From Onchocerca lupi (lineage: Eukaryota; Nematoda; Chromadorea; Rhabditida; Onchocercidae), in NCBI GenBank assembly GCA_028564675.1, contig JAOVVO010000275.1, positions 32,770-96,769 of the forward strand: a stretch of DNA of 64,000 nucleotides, given 5' to 3'. Under the pieces are notes generated by a model. It was not told the origin of the DNA. It did no database searches and worked only from the letters and a program-made list of their open reading frames with translations. The stretch's first letter is position 1. Every line of letters begins with the position of its first letter. This document shows positions 25,806 to 39,285 of this stretch, piece after piece. Both the position numbers and the translations under genes were made by a program.

Positions 25806-27720
25806 ATGGCACTTACTTTACCACTTCATGTAGTTGCTAGTGTGCAACGTTGTTGTTCAAATCATGCTGGTACCTCAACTTTTCCTGATCAAATTATCGA
25901 ATTAATTGTTAACCGAGTAAGTTATTCATTTTTTTTTTTTTTTATGTTTGATTTTTTTTTTTTTTGCAAATAAATATTTCTTGTATCAAACGAAGTTCAA
26001 TTTCTAAACTTCATTTTATTCTCATTCAATTATTTATTGTTTTATCATAAATCATTTGATGGAAACTTGATGGAAACGAATTGAATGTTTGTGATGAATG
26101 GAAAATTTTTAATTTAGTCATCATTATTCGATATAATTAAATGGCAACAAATATCAAAAGGTTTTCAAAGAGCAGCTCAAAAACGGCTTGATATGTATAC
26201 AATGATCGATATTAAAGTATACAATGGTTTACAACAATTACGATATAAAGCTGATGCTGAATGTAGATTTTTTTATTAATTTATGATTTGTGTATTATAA
26301 TTCTTATTTGTAACATTTGTTGAAATGTTATAATGAAAAAATAATTCTTTAAAAATTTTTCTTTGAAACAAAATTTCATTATTGTTAAGATAAAATTTGT
26401 TGTTTAAAAAGATAATAAAATTCCAAAATAAAATTTATTATTTAAAAAGATAAAAATTTTTAAAATTTGTTTGAAATTTATTATTACCTGATTTACTGTT
26501 ATTTTTTTTTTTCTCTATTGCTTTAAAAAACATTTTACTAAAATTTACCACTACTTAAAAAAAAAAAAAGAAGAACAAAGAAACAATAATACATAGCTTA
26601 TATATTTTTAGCAGAATATGATTGGCATCCATCCTTGGCCTTAATGATTATGGAACTGGAGCCAAATCATCTTGGTATAGCGATTGATTCTGATTTAAAA
26701 GCCAGCAACGTTACTGCTTTGCTTCATTTGTTATTTACTTTGAGGCGTAAAGTTGAACAGTTATTCATTGACAGTCCAATCATTGAGCTACTTGTCGCAC
26801 AGGTTCTATTTTAATCAGTTGATTGTTTGATAATGGAAAATTTGCTCATAAATACTTGATATATTTGTAAAATTATTTTATCGTATCTGAATTTCGGGAT
26901 GTTCAAATTATTTGTTAAAATTTTTATTTTAGATCAATAAAGAACAAATACATATGTTGATCGAAATGGTTAGTCTTTCGCGAAAAGTGAATTGTTCCTG
27001 TGGTGGAACGCGTAATCGGCAATTAAAACTTACATCGCTTCATCGAATATATTTGCCGGATGCACCTTTTTTCCCGAATCTGAAGAAATTATCCATTATA
27101 TCAAAGGCAACTTTTTCTCCAATAATTAATTAAAATTGCAAGATTTGATGGCATTATGAGGAGTATTCTTTGGTTTTTAGAAATTAATATTAGTTAAAAA
27201 AATTCTTAGAAAAATTATTAATGAATTGATGGATGGAAATAGTAGGAGATTCTTCAATCTCCTATTATCATTTTTTCAGATAATTACTGAATCGAAACTT
27301 ATATCATTTTGAATATTCATTGATTCAATCTGAATAAATTAAATTATGCTTCTGCTAATAAATTGAAGTTTTAGGCAAACCAGCTGCAACATCTCTCTAG
27401 ATTGCTTAGTTATGCGGTATCAGTAGATTTGTTATATCATGTGGAACAGATGGATCTATTATGCCTGAAGATTTTAGTTGGTAATGCTTGGGCTCGACCT
27501 ACCAAATTTCGTCTATTCAAACATTTAACAAGGTAAATACTTTCATTTATATGACAAAAATGATTTTTTCTTGATTTTCGAAGTTTTTCTGAGAAAAGTC
27601 ACCATTTGGAAGTGTAATTTCAGGTTTAGACAATGGACAGAAGCAGATATGCTCGGTGAACGTTATTTTCAACAATTTGGTACAGTACGTAAACGCTTCC
27701 GAAGCTCCTCTTATGCTTAG
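25806..27720 (+). CDS. F-box-like protein (6 exons)
   Basis: Exons 25806-25916, 26118-26262, 26612-26802, 26933-27106, 27375-27532 and 27624-27720 stay in phase and encode 291 residues. Residues about 28-60 resemble an F-box: FPDQIIELIVNR, then FDIIKWQQISKGFQRAAQKR, split by intron 1. The remainder has Leu-rich amphipathic stretches (LTALLHLL-like, LSRLLSY, LVGNAW) and a small CSCGG motif, with no repeat domain that I can name. If the F-box call is right, it would recruit a substrate to an SCF ubiquitin ligase. The start was chosen as the first Met in the open frame before FPDQ; an earlier Met is not in frame. The fourth intron (27107-27374) needs a GC donor. The basic C terminus ends KRFRSSSYA. 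It converges with the zinc transporter. Confidence 0.6.
27107..27374 (+). other. GC-AG intron of the F-box-like gene
   Basis: The donor is AAAG|GCAACT, which fits the GC-intron consensus, and the acceptor is AGTTTTAG. The next exon is open only in phase 0 (the other two frames stop within 60 bases), and no GT donor gives that phase. Confidence 0.65.
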
Positions 27721-30700
27721 AATAGCTGATAGTATTGCTGACAGAATGTCATCAAATCACGTATTCACCATTTCTTTATGTCCTTCGAGTATTTTCTAAA
27801 AATTTTTCTTTTAAAATCCACTTCTCGATTTATATTAAAAATTTCGGGTTTAAGTCGTTATCAGAAATTTGAGATTTTATTTTCCTCATTTCAATCTTGT
27901 ATTTCTGCATTTCTTTCTATTGCTTCAATTGATTATAACAAAAAAAATCTTCGTTTCATAGTGCTTTAATCACAAATTTATTGATTTTTTAAATTATAAA
28001 ATTTCATTTCCTTGCTTTTCTTTTTGTAATTCACGAGTGAAGAAAATATTTCTTGATGTAGCAAGTAGGAATATGTTTAAAGAGCTTATCACAATCCTTT
28101 CCATTTTTTGTTGTTAAATTTTAAAATTCTTTAGCAAGTAACTATCCTAAATTACCTGTTTTCTGCTTATGGGAATAAATTTAATGCATGGCATGATAAT
28201 AGTTAATCTGATTTTCATATCGCTGGATTAATATTATACTTCTATTTTTTTCTATCTAATGCTCTTCAAATCTCATTTAAAAAAAAAAAAAAAAGTTCAG
28301 GCTACAATCTGAATGGCATGATGTCTTTATAAAAAATAAGTGCAATTCAAAAATTGCTGTCATATAATTATATGAATGAGCTTAAAGAAGTAATTATATT
28401 GAAAATTGCTCTCATTAATTAATTTGTATTATCAGTGCTCAATAATCTATCAACTTTTGTAACTATTGTTTTTGTTATTTATTGTTTTTGCTGCTTATTA
28501 AACTATAGCGAATACAAAATATTTCAATTTAGGACAAGATTATCTCTCGAATTCTTTTTGTATTGATAATAAAATTTTATTTGGAAAGTTGCAAATATTT
28601 AAAAAAATATTTTATATGCATGCATGCACAGTCTTTGGGGAAGGAAATATGTTCCCTTAGTGTTATTCAAATCAACGTCATTTAGGAAATTCGGAAAAAA
28701 TGCTTTCCAGCTTCATGAGGAGCAAATTTTTAAGATAAAAGAACTAGGAACTATTTAAGCATTATATCATCTTCGAAATATGTGTTATACGCCAAGATAT
28801 TGATTCTGCGATATGTTGATTTTAGTTTGAATTGCTTTTTTTGATGGATAATTAAAATTCAGCAAAAAAAAATTTTTTTCAATTGCGTGACACATAAGTT
28901 ATGAAGCAATTCTTATTTTCTATGCGAAGGAACTAAATCATTCAGACATCATAAAAAATTTAAATTGATTTTTGAAACATCAGTATTCTGCTATATTTAT
29001 AATCACCAAAATCAAATGGATTTGTCGGAAGTGATATATCAGACTTGTTCAAAAAAAAAACTGGTGATTTCGTTAATGTAATTGAAGCACAAATAACTTC
29101 GAATAACTCAATATTTTAAGTCAGACATCTTGTAAAAAATAAGGAACCAATGAGTCAGTCATAGGTACCAATCAGTTTAAATGCGAAATGAAATCTTTCT
29201 ATAAGAATCAAAAACAAAAAAAAAGGAATCTTTTGTTTTCCTAACTTGAAGCTGATAGAAGAACATGGATGATTGCGGTGTTAGATTGTAGGCTACTCTT
29301 CGAAATAATTTTTATGAGCAAAGCGACAAGAATTAAAAGCATGCAAGCATAGTGCAAACGCTTTTCATTTCATAATCAACGAAAATATTGAAAAAAAAAA
29401 AAAAAAAACAATTTTCCCAGCGCACAGAATATCTCAAAATTTGAAAATATTTAAACTTCATGCCATTCGAAAGAACAGCATCCAACAATCAAATAACATT
29501 TGCTTAGTTAATAATTATCAGATGAAAATTTTCCTATCATTTCCTCTTTCATTGAAGATCAAGTCATTAAATGCAGTGTATTTCCAAATGGCAAATGATA
29601 AATGAATCAATTCAGTGATTAAGCGATAAATGCCGGAAAAAAATTCTACAATAAATAAAAATAAAAGAAAAAATAATCTGGCGAAATCTTACATAAATAA
29701 TAATCAAGAAATACATCAAATATGCATAAATTTGTAAAATGAAGATATCCCATAAAAACTATTTCTGCTGCAGAACTGAGAATAAAAAGGAAATTCTATA
29801 TATCAACAAAACTCCGGGTTTTAAAAATGTTTATGAGGATTTCTATTTTCTATGTTTTGCGTTAAATATTTGCCTATCTTATTATTTGATTATATTTACG
29901 CAAATGTTTCCTAAATTTGCATAACATGCTTTTTCAACGGTATATATTCGAAAGTGCTTGACAGAAAATAATTCTCAAGAGAAATTTCTATAAAAATTCA
30001 CATTAATTATGTAAAAGATTGAAATTTTTCTAGACTTTCTTTATAGAAGTTTTAAGCCATTAGTTGTATTTCAGGACAGATAACAAAAAGACCAAAAAAA
30101 AAAAAAAACAGTTATTACATGACTGGAAATACACAACTTCTCGATTTAATGCTTAAATAATGATATATTTTTAATCTTCATCACTTAAGTGTCACTTTAA
30201 TAAAAAACATCAGCAACACACAATTTTGATAGAAAAAAAAGCAACAATAAATATTCGAAAGATATGCAAAATAACTAATATTTAAGATTTAATTCTACTG
30301 ATTGTCAAGTAATTCATACATTTAATACTATTTAAATTGTAAGATTTGCGATAAAATCACTGTTTTAAAAAAATGCGTATTTCTTCAATTTGATACTTTA
30401 AAATGAAATTTCATAAGAATCAAGAACGATTATATATTACAAAAAAAAAAATCAATCCTGATTCACCAAACTATTTAGAATTATGTGAAGGAAAGTTGCA
30501 TTTTGCTGCATTACATATATACAGAAAGCTAATTAAAATTCACGGAGATCAAAAGCCATTAATACAAAATTTTAGTGTGAAAGATGATAGCCAACTATTT
30601 TACAAAATTGGACTAATTACTAAAACCTAGCTAATTCAGTTATTTTATACGGCATTTCTGAAGAAAGTTCAATCTGTTGAAAGTGAAAATTGAATCTAAG

Positions 30701-30867
30701 ATAAAATGATTAAAAATCGTCATAAATAAAGCAAACTGCAGTCTGAAGACGGCTAAACCAACGTAGCCTTAGTAAACAATCCAAATCTTGCAAAATAGTT
30801 ACTCGATATCACTTTTTTGCAATAAATTTAATGTCAATATATATATTTAGAAAATCTGCTCAATGTT
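27721..30867. other. Convergent intergenic region, no supported gene
   Basis: A/T-rich DNA between two converging genes. Short open stretches (27778-27969, 29739-29924, 30403-30630) have no splice context or family resemblance. Poly-A blocks near 28279, 29391 and 30096. Confidence 0.45.
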
Positions 30868-33800
30868 TTAGAAATAAACGGCTGATTCATGATTCGAAGA
30901 AAGATAACTGTCGTTCAGAGTCCTTTTGCAGCATGTTACATTGCTTCTTTTGCAATTTTCCGGTGGACAAGCCAATGCGCAACTAGTACCATTACTTCCC
31001 AAAGCGTTTGCCATCTAAATAGCAATGTCGATATATATATTGCACTTATATTCGTAAAGATTTATTTGGATCAAGAATCTAGTCTTCATAGTAAGACAGT
31101 AAGAGTTCGAAGGAAATGCATAAAAATATATGATACAAAAGCTAACAGTTTCACAGATTGAATTATTCGTTAGAAGATATAAAAAAGGGCATCAAATTCA
31201 AGTTCACATATTATTAAGTTGCCATAGAAATTTCGGAAAAGATGGAATACCTCTGAGAATTCGGGTTGTATAGTAGTGCTATGAATGCAATTATTATGAA
31301 ATAATGTACGAATCTCATCAGCGGCTGCTAGATATGCTTTAAGATCGGCGAATTTGATGTGCACTGTAGCGATAATTCGTTCACCCACTAACCGCCAGAC
31401 ATGGAATTCATGCACCGCTTCTATTCCTTTGATCTAAATTTTTAGGAAAACATAATAGGCATGTCTATTGAACTATGCAATTAAAAACAATATTATACAA
31501 ATTCATTGGCAACAATAGACTCTTCTTTGTGCATCTTTGCAATTGAAACAAAAGCGCTGCTATTGATATCACTAAGAAATGAATATTAATAAAGTTTTAT
31601 TTTATCAGTTTTTATTACTTACAATTTTCCAGCTTCATACATGCATATAAAACTAAAAAGATATTCGTTTACGGTGAATTATTATTTTATGCAAAATTCT
31701 AAGCAGTCACTAATTTTTCGAATAAATCATACTTGCGATAATTAAAATATCTGCAAAACTAACTTTGAGCAGCTCTTTTTTGATTTCTTCAACTTCAATG
31801 AAACCAGGAGTAGTCTGCATCAGAATCAGAGCTGTTTCACGCACAAGCGGAAATGTTGATGCAATCATTAAAACAACCATAGCCAAACTATTAAAAAAAA
31901 AAGTGAAAAAATAAAGACTTCGATAAATAAATTTTCTGAAAATATACGAACTATTGCCATACAAACTTAAAATAGTCCCTACTGAAGTCAGCATTAGAGC
32001 ATGCTGATATACGATACATTTTTTGAGTTCACCTTTGTTAGGAGATTTGATAAAGCAAAAAGATGGCATATGCGAGCAATTTACGATGCTAGCATAGCGA
32101 TTTAAAAAAAATCAAAATAAAAGGAGCAAAGATACAAAAGAAAAACCTTAAAGTAGGATCTAAGTAAAGTTTCAGAGCTTCTTGACCAGGAACAAGCCAA
32201 CAAACAAGAGCCGTAACGATAACAATAACTGAACCAATTGCATCGCTCAACACATGAAGAAAAACGCCTTGCATATTTAGCTGTTTCGATAATTCTGTAA
32301 ACATAACATATAAATGCTAATAAGGTTAAACTGATAATAAAATAATCCCGAATATTTTAATGAATTTGAAAATGCTGTATTGTTTTGAAGATATCGAATC
32401 CACACTATTCGAATCCACACTATCCTTTCTATTACAATAAACAAATTATTTCATAAACTATTACTTTTTTTCTTTTTTTCTTTATTTTCGTCAATTTTCA
32501 TATGAGTCTGTGCTATAAGATTGGAATCATTTGGATTAATTTCTTGAAGATTTGCAATAGCCATTGCTGCCTCCTGCAATAACTGCTTTTCATTTTCATA
32601 TTAATCTCCAATTTTCTAAAATATGTTTTTCTATATTGAACTGAGTATCCTAAAAGAACATATAGTGGTTTTTCTACATTAATTTAATTCAAATACCATA
32701 TTTTTACGTGCCATAATATAGATTATTTTGTTCGTTGGAATTGACGTAAGATCTGGATTGTTGAAAACTTGAAATATATTCAACACTTTTATCGTTGTAA
32801 GATTACTCAATCACTAACTGTAGGTTTCGTGAGTGACCGTAGTTTACGGTAACACTGAATATCAAAACGAGTTTCTCTTTATTCAAATTGTTTGAATGAG
32901 TACTTGAATCATTATTGCTGCAAATTCCGCTTTGCGTTTCTAACTAAGTACAACTTTAGAAAATGATCCTGGGATTTCTGCTTGGTTAAATCAAAGCTTT
33001 TTCCTTCCATATAAAGAAAGTGTCACGTAAATATGCTCTATTTAGAGTAACTCACCGTTAGAAATATGCATAAATCTTCAGATTAATTTTATTCCGAAAA
33101 ATATAACCGAATATAACAATAATAATTGATTAAATAAAGAGCGTCAAACATTAGCTAGTTTAAATGACTAGGCTTAAATATTCATTCAGTTATTTCAACT
33201 GCGAAAAAATATACCTGATGAGAAGACATTAAATGTTGGCTTTCGTTACCATCAATGGTCACATGAGTTTGCCGTCGACCTACCTGCGACAGTACTTGCG
33301 CATCTTTGCCGCTTTCGCCATGCTCATGAGCGTGACCTACTCGAGGAAAACTTTTTTATTAAAAAATACGGTCTAGTAAATTGAAAGAAAAGAACTCTTG
33401 GACAACAAATCCACAAAGTCTGAAAGAAATTTGTTTGACTGCAAAATATTACAATTTTTACTATTTGCCAAAATTAATTTAAGCCTTACTGTGAAACATA
33501 AACATCCCAATCAGATTGATAAATAATCCAATAACACCCACAACAAGTACACTAATCGGTTGCTTTATTGTTTGTGGTTCAATAAGTCGAGTAAGTGATT
33601 CGATCAGAATTGAAAAACATAAGGCAAGTAGGAATACACCATTGATCAGAGCACCAAGTACTTCAGCACGAACCCAACCAAAAGTATTTTTCTTGGATGA
33701 ACGTGCTGCAATCTGTAAAGTAGAACAAATTAAATAAGTCATACTACTTGTAAACAATGTTGCTTTTTCTAGAACATGCTAAAATTATATTCCAAAACAT

Positions 33801-34157
33801 TTCCGTAATGGACTTAAATTTTTTAAAATATAAGATTGCTATCTTCTAAACAATGAAAATAAAAAAGAAATATGCAAAGTTAAAATGAATTGTTACTCTT
33901 AAACATGCAAACGCAATAGTTAGTGCCATAACATCGCTCAACATGTGAAACGAATCTGCGACAAGTGCCATTGAGTGTGATAAATATCCAAATGCCAATT
34001 CAACAGCAAAAAATGCGAATGTCATTGTTAGCATAATAATAAGTCGAGTACTTCGGGATAATCGATGCCGACTGTGATGAGCAGCGGATGCAATGTCACT
34101 TGTTTCTTCGGTATCCACACTACCATTACTTTTTTCTCGCATCAGTTTTTGCGTCAT
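30868..34157 (-). CDS. Zinc exporter of the cation diffusion facilitator family, SLC30A1/CDF-1-like (8 exons)
   Basis: Exports zinc from the cytosol across the plasma membrane by H+ exchange in the ZnT1 group. Minus-strand exons: 34157-33897, 33712-33490, 33336-33215, 32573-32465, 32294-32147, 31887-31764, 31433-31251 and 31014-30868, in phase, 438 residues. Six membrane segments are expected; the zinc-site HxxxD motifs are seen in TM2 (HMLSD, residues 71-75) and TM5 (HVLSD, 252-256). KNTFGWVRAEVLGALINGVF is diagnostic of ZnT1-type members. The loop before TM5 carries a modest His cluster (HAHEHGES) and a Lys-rich tail. The cytosolic domain has VHEFHVWRL and HSTTIQPEF, followed by a Cys-rich end (SCALACPPENCK...TCCK) as in ZnT1. 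A TTTTCAG acceptor at 34163 sits five bases before the start codon, which suggests trans-splicing or an upstream exon. The acceptor at 33337 has an in-frame alternative 3 bases upstream (CGAG|TAG). Confidence 0.92.
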
Positions 34158-34162
34158 CGCAT

Positions 34163-34169
34163 CTGAAAA
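34163..34169 (-). promoter_or_regulatory. 3' splice site at the start of the zinc transporter mRNA
   Basis: Minus-strand TTTTCAG followed by ATGCG and then the chosen ATG. It is placed as expected for spliced-leader addition in nematodes, but it could also be the acceptor of an unseen 5' exon. Confidence 0.45.
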
Positions 34170-36833
34170 TTACTCATATAATTCCCGAAAAAAAAAAAGA
34201 AAAAAAACGATCAATCACTTTAATGCAGTGATTCACTTCATTCAACCAGCACCATAACTTGATACCATCATAGCTAAAAATTCAACTAGCGGATCGATTA
34301 AAATAAATGATGAAACGATGGAGAAATGAACTTTTATCGAATGATGCACGATAATGTAGAAATAAGACGTATTAGATATATAGTGTTTTTTTGGTAATAT
34401 GATTTAACTACGAGCATTAAACATCGGGTAATTTTAAAAATTTGCATTTAACAAAAAAAATCTACCTCTGCCGTTTCCAAATTAACTTCTCAAACATTAT
34501 TCAGCAAAAAAAAAAGGAAAGAATTGGGGAAATTAAAAATGTCTTTATAAAGACAATAGATTTCGCACATTATGTAAAATTAATGAGTTGAGTTTTCTAT
34601 CACAACTTACCATTATCAACACATTTCCTTGTGGCTACGAAGAATGTACCATTTCATCGTTCCGATTTATTAATATTTCTAGTTCCTTCACCAAACGGTA
34701 AGGATATTTCTTTTAAACATTAATATTTTTCAAATTCATATGTAAATAGTTATTGAATTATTCAACTTCATAGAGTTTACCAAGCGATAATTATCCTTTC
34801 ATGTTTGCTTGTATATTCCCTCTTCATAAATAAAATCGGAAATAAATAATACACGATGTGTAAATATCGATTAGATATCCCTCATATTCATTCGTTCCTA
34901 AACTATTATCCTCAATCTAATGGGTTGATAGAATATTGAAGATATTAGACATAACAGAGATGGATAGAGAAGAGAAAGATAAAAAATAAACTTTTGAATC
35001 ATATTCGATCAATAAATATTTATCCAAGAATTATCAAATCTATTCGACAGAATACTTAATATATTGGCATATATTTATTTTATTAATATTTTGATTTGAA
35101 CAAGCTATAGCTATAAAGAAAAAGAACCTGCCATGTAATTCATAATTTAATCAAATTGATTATTTCTCTCCTATCACTAATTATAACTAATTCGATCTTT
35201 TCATTTAAAAAAATGTTCTCACTCATATAGTAAAATATTATATTTAACTTGAAATAATAAACATAGGATGAGAATGAATAATTCCTGACAATATTAAAAG
35301 CTACCTGCTACAACTCGACCTCTATTAAAGCTTCAATAATCAAGTATTCCGAACTTTGCACCAAACAGACAAACTTACATTAACAAAGCTTTCTTTAACG
35401 AAGCACTCAAATGAAACATGTTTGATCTCAGCTATATCACAATAATTAGAATAAATTACCTTACTGATATTTCAATTTTTGCAATGAAAGTAATAAACAA
35501 TGAATTAAGGAAGAAATTAATGAATTAATATTATAATGCAAAAGATTTGCATTTATAACTTATAAATATTTCTTAATGCAGTAATTAAGAGGATTCCTTC
35601 TTCATATGATTAACCAATTTTTTGTTTTCATTTTTCGATGACTCTTTGTTGCTTGTCGAAAAGAATAATTCACATCCATAAAGAAATCATCCGTACTATA
35701 CTTCTAGCTATAAGCTTCTTATCTAAAAAACTTAACTTTCTAGAGAGTTTTAAAGTACGTATATTAACTTTTCAGAAGATTTCACTATATTTTGTTCATG
35801 TACATTTCCATTTTTTTTCCGAATATCAATAATGCAAGGTAGAGAGAAAATGTTTCTGTTGGTTTTTTTCCTTTTTTCCTTTTTTTAAAAAAAAGAAATC
35901 TCTGAGTTATTTTTATTGAAAAAAAACTGCCGAAAAAAAAACGGAGTCCGGAATGATTTTAATGTTACATTGAAAAAAGGAGTAATCTGAAGAATATCAA
36001 ATACAATTTATATGTAATGATTAAAGTGAGTAATTAAAAATTCATCAGAATTTAATTCAATTAATTTATTGTAGTAATACTACATTTGAGGTTAAGATTT
36101 AAAATTTGAATAATCCATTAACTCTGTCCATCTATCTTACTGTCTATTATGTTTTAAGTGAAACTTTTCAAAATAAAATTGAAATTGATAAAAAATCGAA
36201 TTCGAAGACGACAGAAGAAGGTATACAAAAATTATCTAAGCCTGTAATCGATTTTGATCGTAAACATTGCCAACTACACCACCTATAAGAATAAGGAATC
36301 TTTGATCTGAATTGATAATGCTCTTCATAATTCAACCACCCTCCTCCCTTTAAATGATTTGTGTTTCTGATCACCTTTTTTTCCTCCAATACAACTGATA
36401 ATTGTCTGCGATAATAATTTCAGACGAATGTAAAATAAATATTAAATGTAAAATACTGAAATACTTCCAATCAGAATTCATCAACGGTTTAAATTTGTTT
36501 AGTTTTCATTCTTCTGCAAATTTTCCCAATCCTTTTAAACTTCCATATATGCTCAATTATTCGTGCATTTGTATATTGCTATAGCAAACAGATTAAGTCA
36601 AATTTTTTCACATAAATATGTGCCATATTTGAATGCATTCATTTTCAGTTTGATTTTTAAGGTGGAATAGGAATAATATCTTTAATCTGTTATGATAAAA
36701 ATGAACAAAACTGAAAATCATCATTGAAAATGAATTCTAAAATAAATCGAAGTTCCGAAATCCTGGAATTAACAAATTTCATTTATCACAATTTTTGAAA
36801 AGGCAATTATTGAAGCATCTTTTTGACTTAAAT
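34170..36833. other. Intergenic, no supported gene
   Basis: A/T-rich DNA. A minus-strand stretch at 36168-36389 looks faintly coding and lies downstream of the integrase relic in the same orientation, so it may be further decayed element sequence, but no motif proves it. Confidence 0.4.
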
Positions 36834-37064
36834 TTAATTCTTGATTAAAAAGTTTAATTTCCAAATCATTTTTCTTTCTGCTAAAAAGTCATTTAATTCT
36901 TGCTTCATTTTAATTTTATAAACTAGTTGAAACTGTCTGGCATTATCACTTAAGATTAATTTAGGGTAATCATGCCTTGCTATGATCTTAGTAGATGCAG
37001 GAAACTTTTCGAAGATAGGTTTTTTGCAAATTCCAGATGCACAGCTCTTGCTGTGAAAGCACAT
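36834..37064 (-). pseudogene. Pao/BEL integrase relic
   Basis: A minus-strand fragment of about 76 codons carrying ARHDYPKLILSDNARQFQLV and then FLAERKMIWK. These match the second catalytic Asp region (LILSDNA) and the following helix of the integrase core of Pao/BEL retroelements. The expected downstream APW-GG-YERL block is not recognisable, and no LTRs were found next to it. It is an isolated, inactive remnant. Confidence 0.7.
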
Positions 37065-39285
37065 CTATTTTTTTCTCGCGTAATTGAGCGTTCGATATTT
37101 GACATCGAGAAACTTGTTTCAACTAATTAAAAGTGCTTTTCATAATACCAATCATTTCGATTAACGAACTACATTTCCCACAATTTAAAAGTATTTAATC
37201 GTTTCAAGAGCTCTAATTACTTTCATTGCTAATTAAAGACGATTGCTTGTAATTATATTACAAATAAAGTGTCAATGAAATGTTGTACTTGATGTTTGAT
37301 GAAAATTTGATTCAGAAATGGATATTTTTCTTATTGCTCCATTTTCCCTTCCATATACTCTCAAATTTTTCAACGAAATCTCATTACAAAGCTTTCAAAA
37401 TTTTATACAATAAACTATATTACTCGGCACTCTGCATGTAAGCTCATTAATTCTTTGTGAATATTATGAAAAATTAACATCATAAGAATGAACCACCATA
37501 AAGAGTGAAATTAGAAAAAGAAAAATTGTGGATAAAACGTTATTTGATATTAAAAAATCAGAAGATTAAGAAAAGAATTGTTGGAAAAAAAAAAGACAAA
37601 AACGAACAATGAACGAACTCCTAGATTTGCAGTTGTCATTTCATAATTTTTCTGTTAATTGATTTGAACATTTCTCTGTTACAAATGATATACCTTTGGA
37701 AGCTTTTCACCGACTGTTTTCAAATTTTGACACAACCTTGTACTCCAATATTCATCCTTTTTTATATATACATATTTACTTTTTTTCACATGTCACATCC
37801 ATGAAAACTGAAAAATAAGTGAGGGGGCGAAGTTTATTGACTCCCTAGTTCCTTTTTTTTCTCTTTTTTGCGATTTTTGACTGGATACAAATTAAGATAG
37901 AAACTTTTTTTTTCGAAATTATATCAAATATAAGAGATTTGTTATCTTAAATATTAATTTATTTCTTTCCGGTCAATTTTTTGTCTTTCTCAGTGCACAG
38001 TAACAGCATGATTTCTATCCATGTCGCCAATGAAAGACCTGAATTTAAGAATTATGCTTCAGATGATCTAAACAAACCATTAATCCACATGAATGAAAAA
38101 ACAAAATCACAAATGGATAATATAAGTGAATATCTTTTTGAGAGCAAAATTTTAGTATTTTTATAGCAAAAAAATTGAATCTTAAGTTATCCTTCTCGGC
38201 CTAAATTAATTTGTTTTTTCCCGGCTAGTTTTTTGCCTTTTTCAATATACATTGATGCTTGGCTTTTGCGGGGCAGAGTCAAAAAATTCAGTCCGAACGA
38301 AACGGATAATTTACAGAATATCGATATTTTCTACACATAAATAAATGATAATCATCTAATGATATGACCTTTAAACAATTAAAGAATTTTGGTCAGAAAT
38401 TACTATGGCAAAATAAGAATATTAAGAAAACTATTTTCAAAAATGATAAAAAAAATTATCACTGATTTGATTTGCGAATTACGAAATACAACCGTTATTA
38501 ATTTTAGAAGCTCACTACGCTATTTTATCTTCAAAGCTCTCGACTATTGAATCATCACTGTACTGCACATTTGTCATTTGTTAACAATCCTTGAGTCAAA
38601 TGCATTGTTGAGATTTGAGCTATCTTCCTTATTTTTTCTTCTTTCATTTCAATAAAGAAATCGACCTAATTTACATTTCGTTGAGTAACATTTTCATGTT
38701 CCAAATATTCACAATAGATATAAAATAAGCATTTGCTAGCAAAGAAAAAAAAATAAGGCGATGCATACTGTAACTATCTTTATTTCAACAACGAAAAATA
38801 AGTTCTGACAACACAAAAATCAAATCATTTTTGCACCGATTTAATATCCCAAAACTATAGAGTTTGATAAATTGCAGAATAAAATACAAGATTCAATTTA
38901 TTAAGGAATAAAAATATAAAAGTTCAGATAAATTAAGCAGTTAATACATGTTCTGTTTTTCCCCACATTCTTCTAATGATCGGTGTCGTCTTCTACAACA
39001 AACTACAAGAATTTTGAATTGCTAATACGTTTGATAGCACTTCTCTTGCCAAGCAATAAAGTAAAAACTACAGAAACAATGTTCTAAATTATAATAAATA
39101 ATACGAAAATCTCAATATGCTTATTTAAAATCTTAATATGTTTATTTTATGCTTATTTAAACATATTAATGACTTATGCAAAACATAGAAATATGAAGCA
39201 TTTTCAAAAGTAACATGATACATTCATAATACATGACACATTCTAAATTGACATAATAATTCTAAGTTTTGGTATATTACACGTA
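37065..39285. other. Intergenic, no supported gene
   Basis: A/T-rich. An open stretch at 37981-38166 begins after CTTTCTCAG but has no family resemblance. A similar T/C-rich phrase recurs near 37970 (CCGGTCAATTTTTTGTCTTT) and 38221 (CCGGCTAGTTTTTTGCCTTT). Confidence 0.4.

Noticed and set aside
30889..31161. Plus-strand open frame of 90 codons
   Set aside because: Opposite strand of the last zinc-transporter exon, whose minus-strand reading gives the expected Cys-rich C terminus in phase.
33516..33737. Plus-strand open frame
   Set aside because: Antisense of zinc-transporter exon 2.
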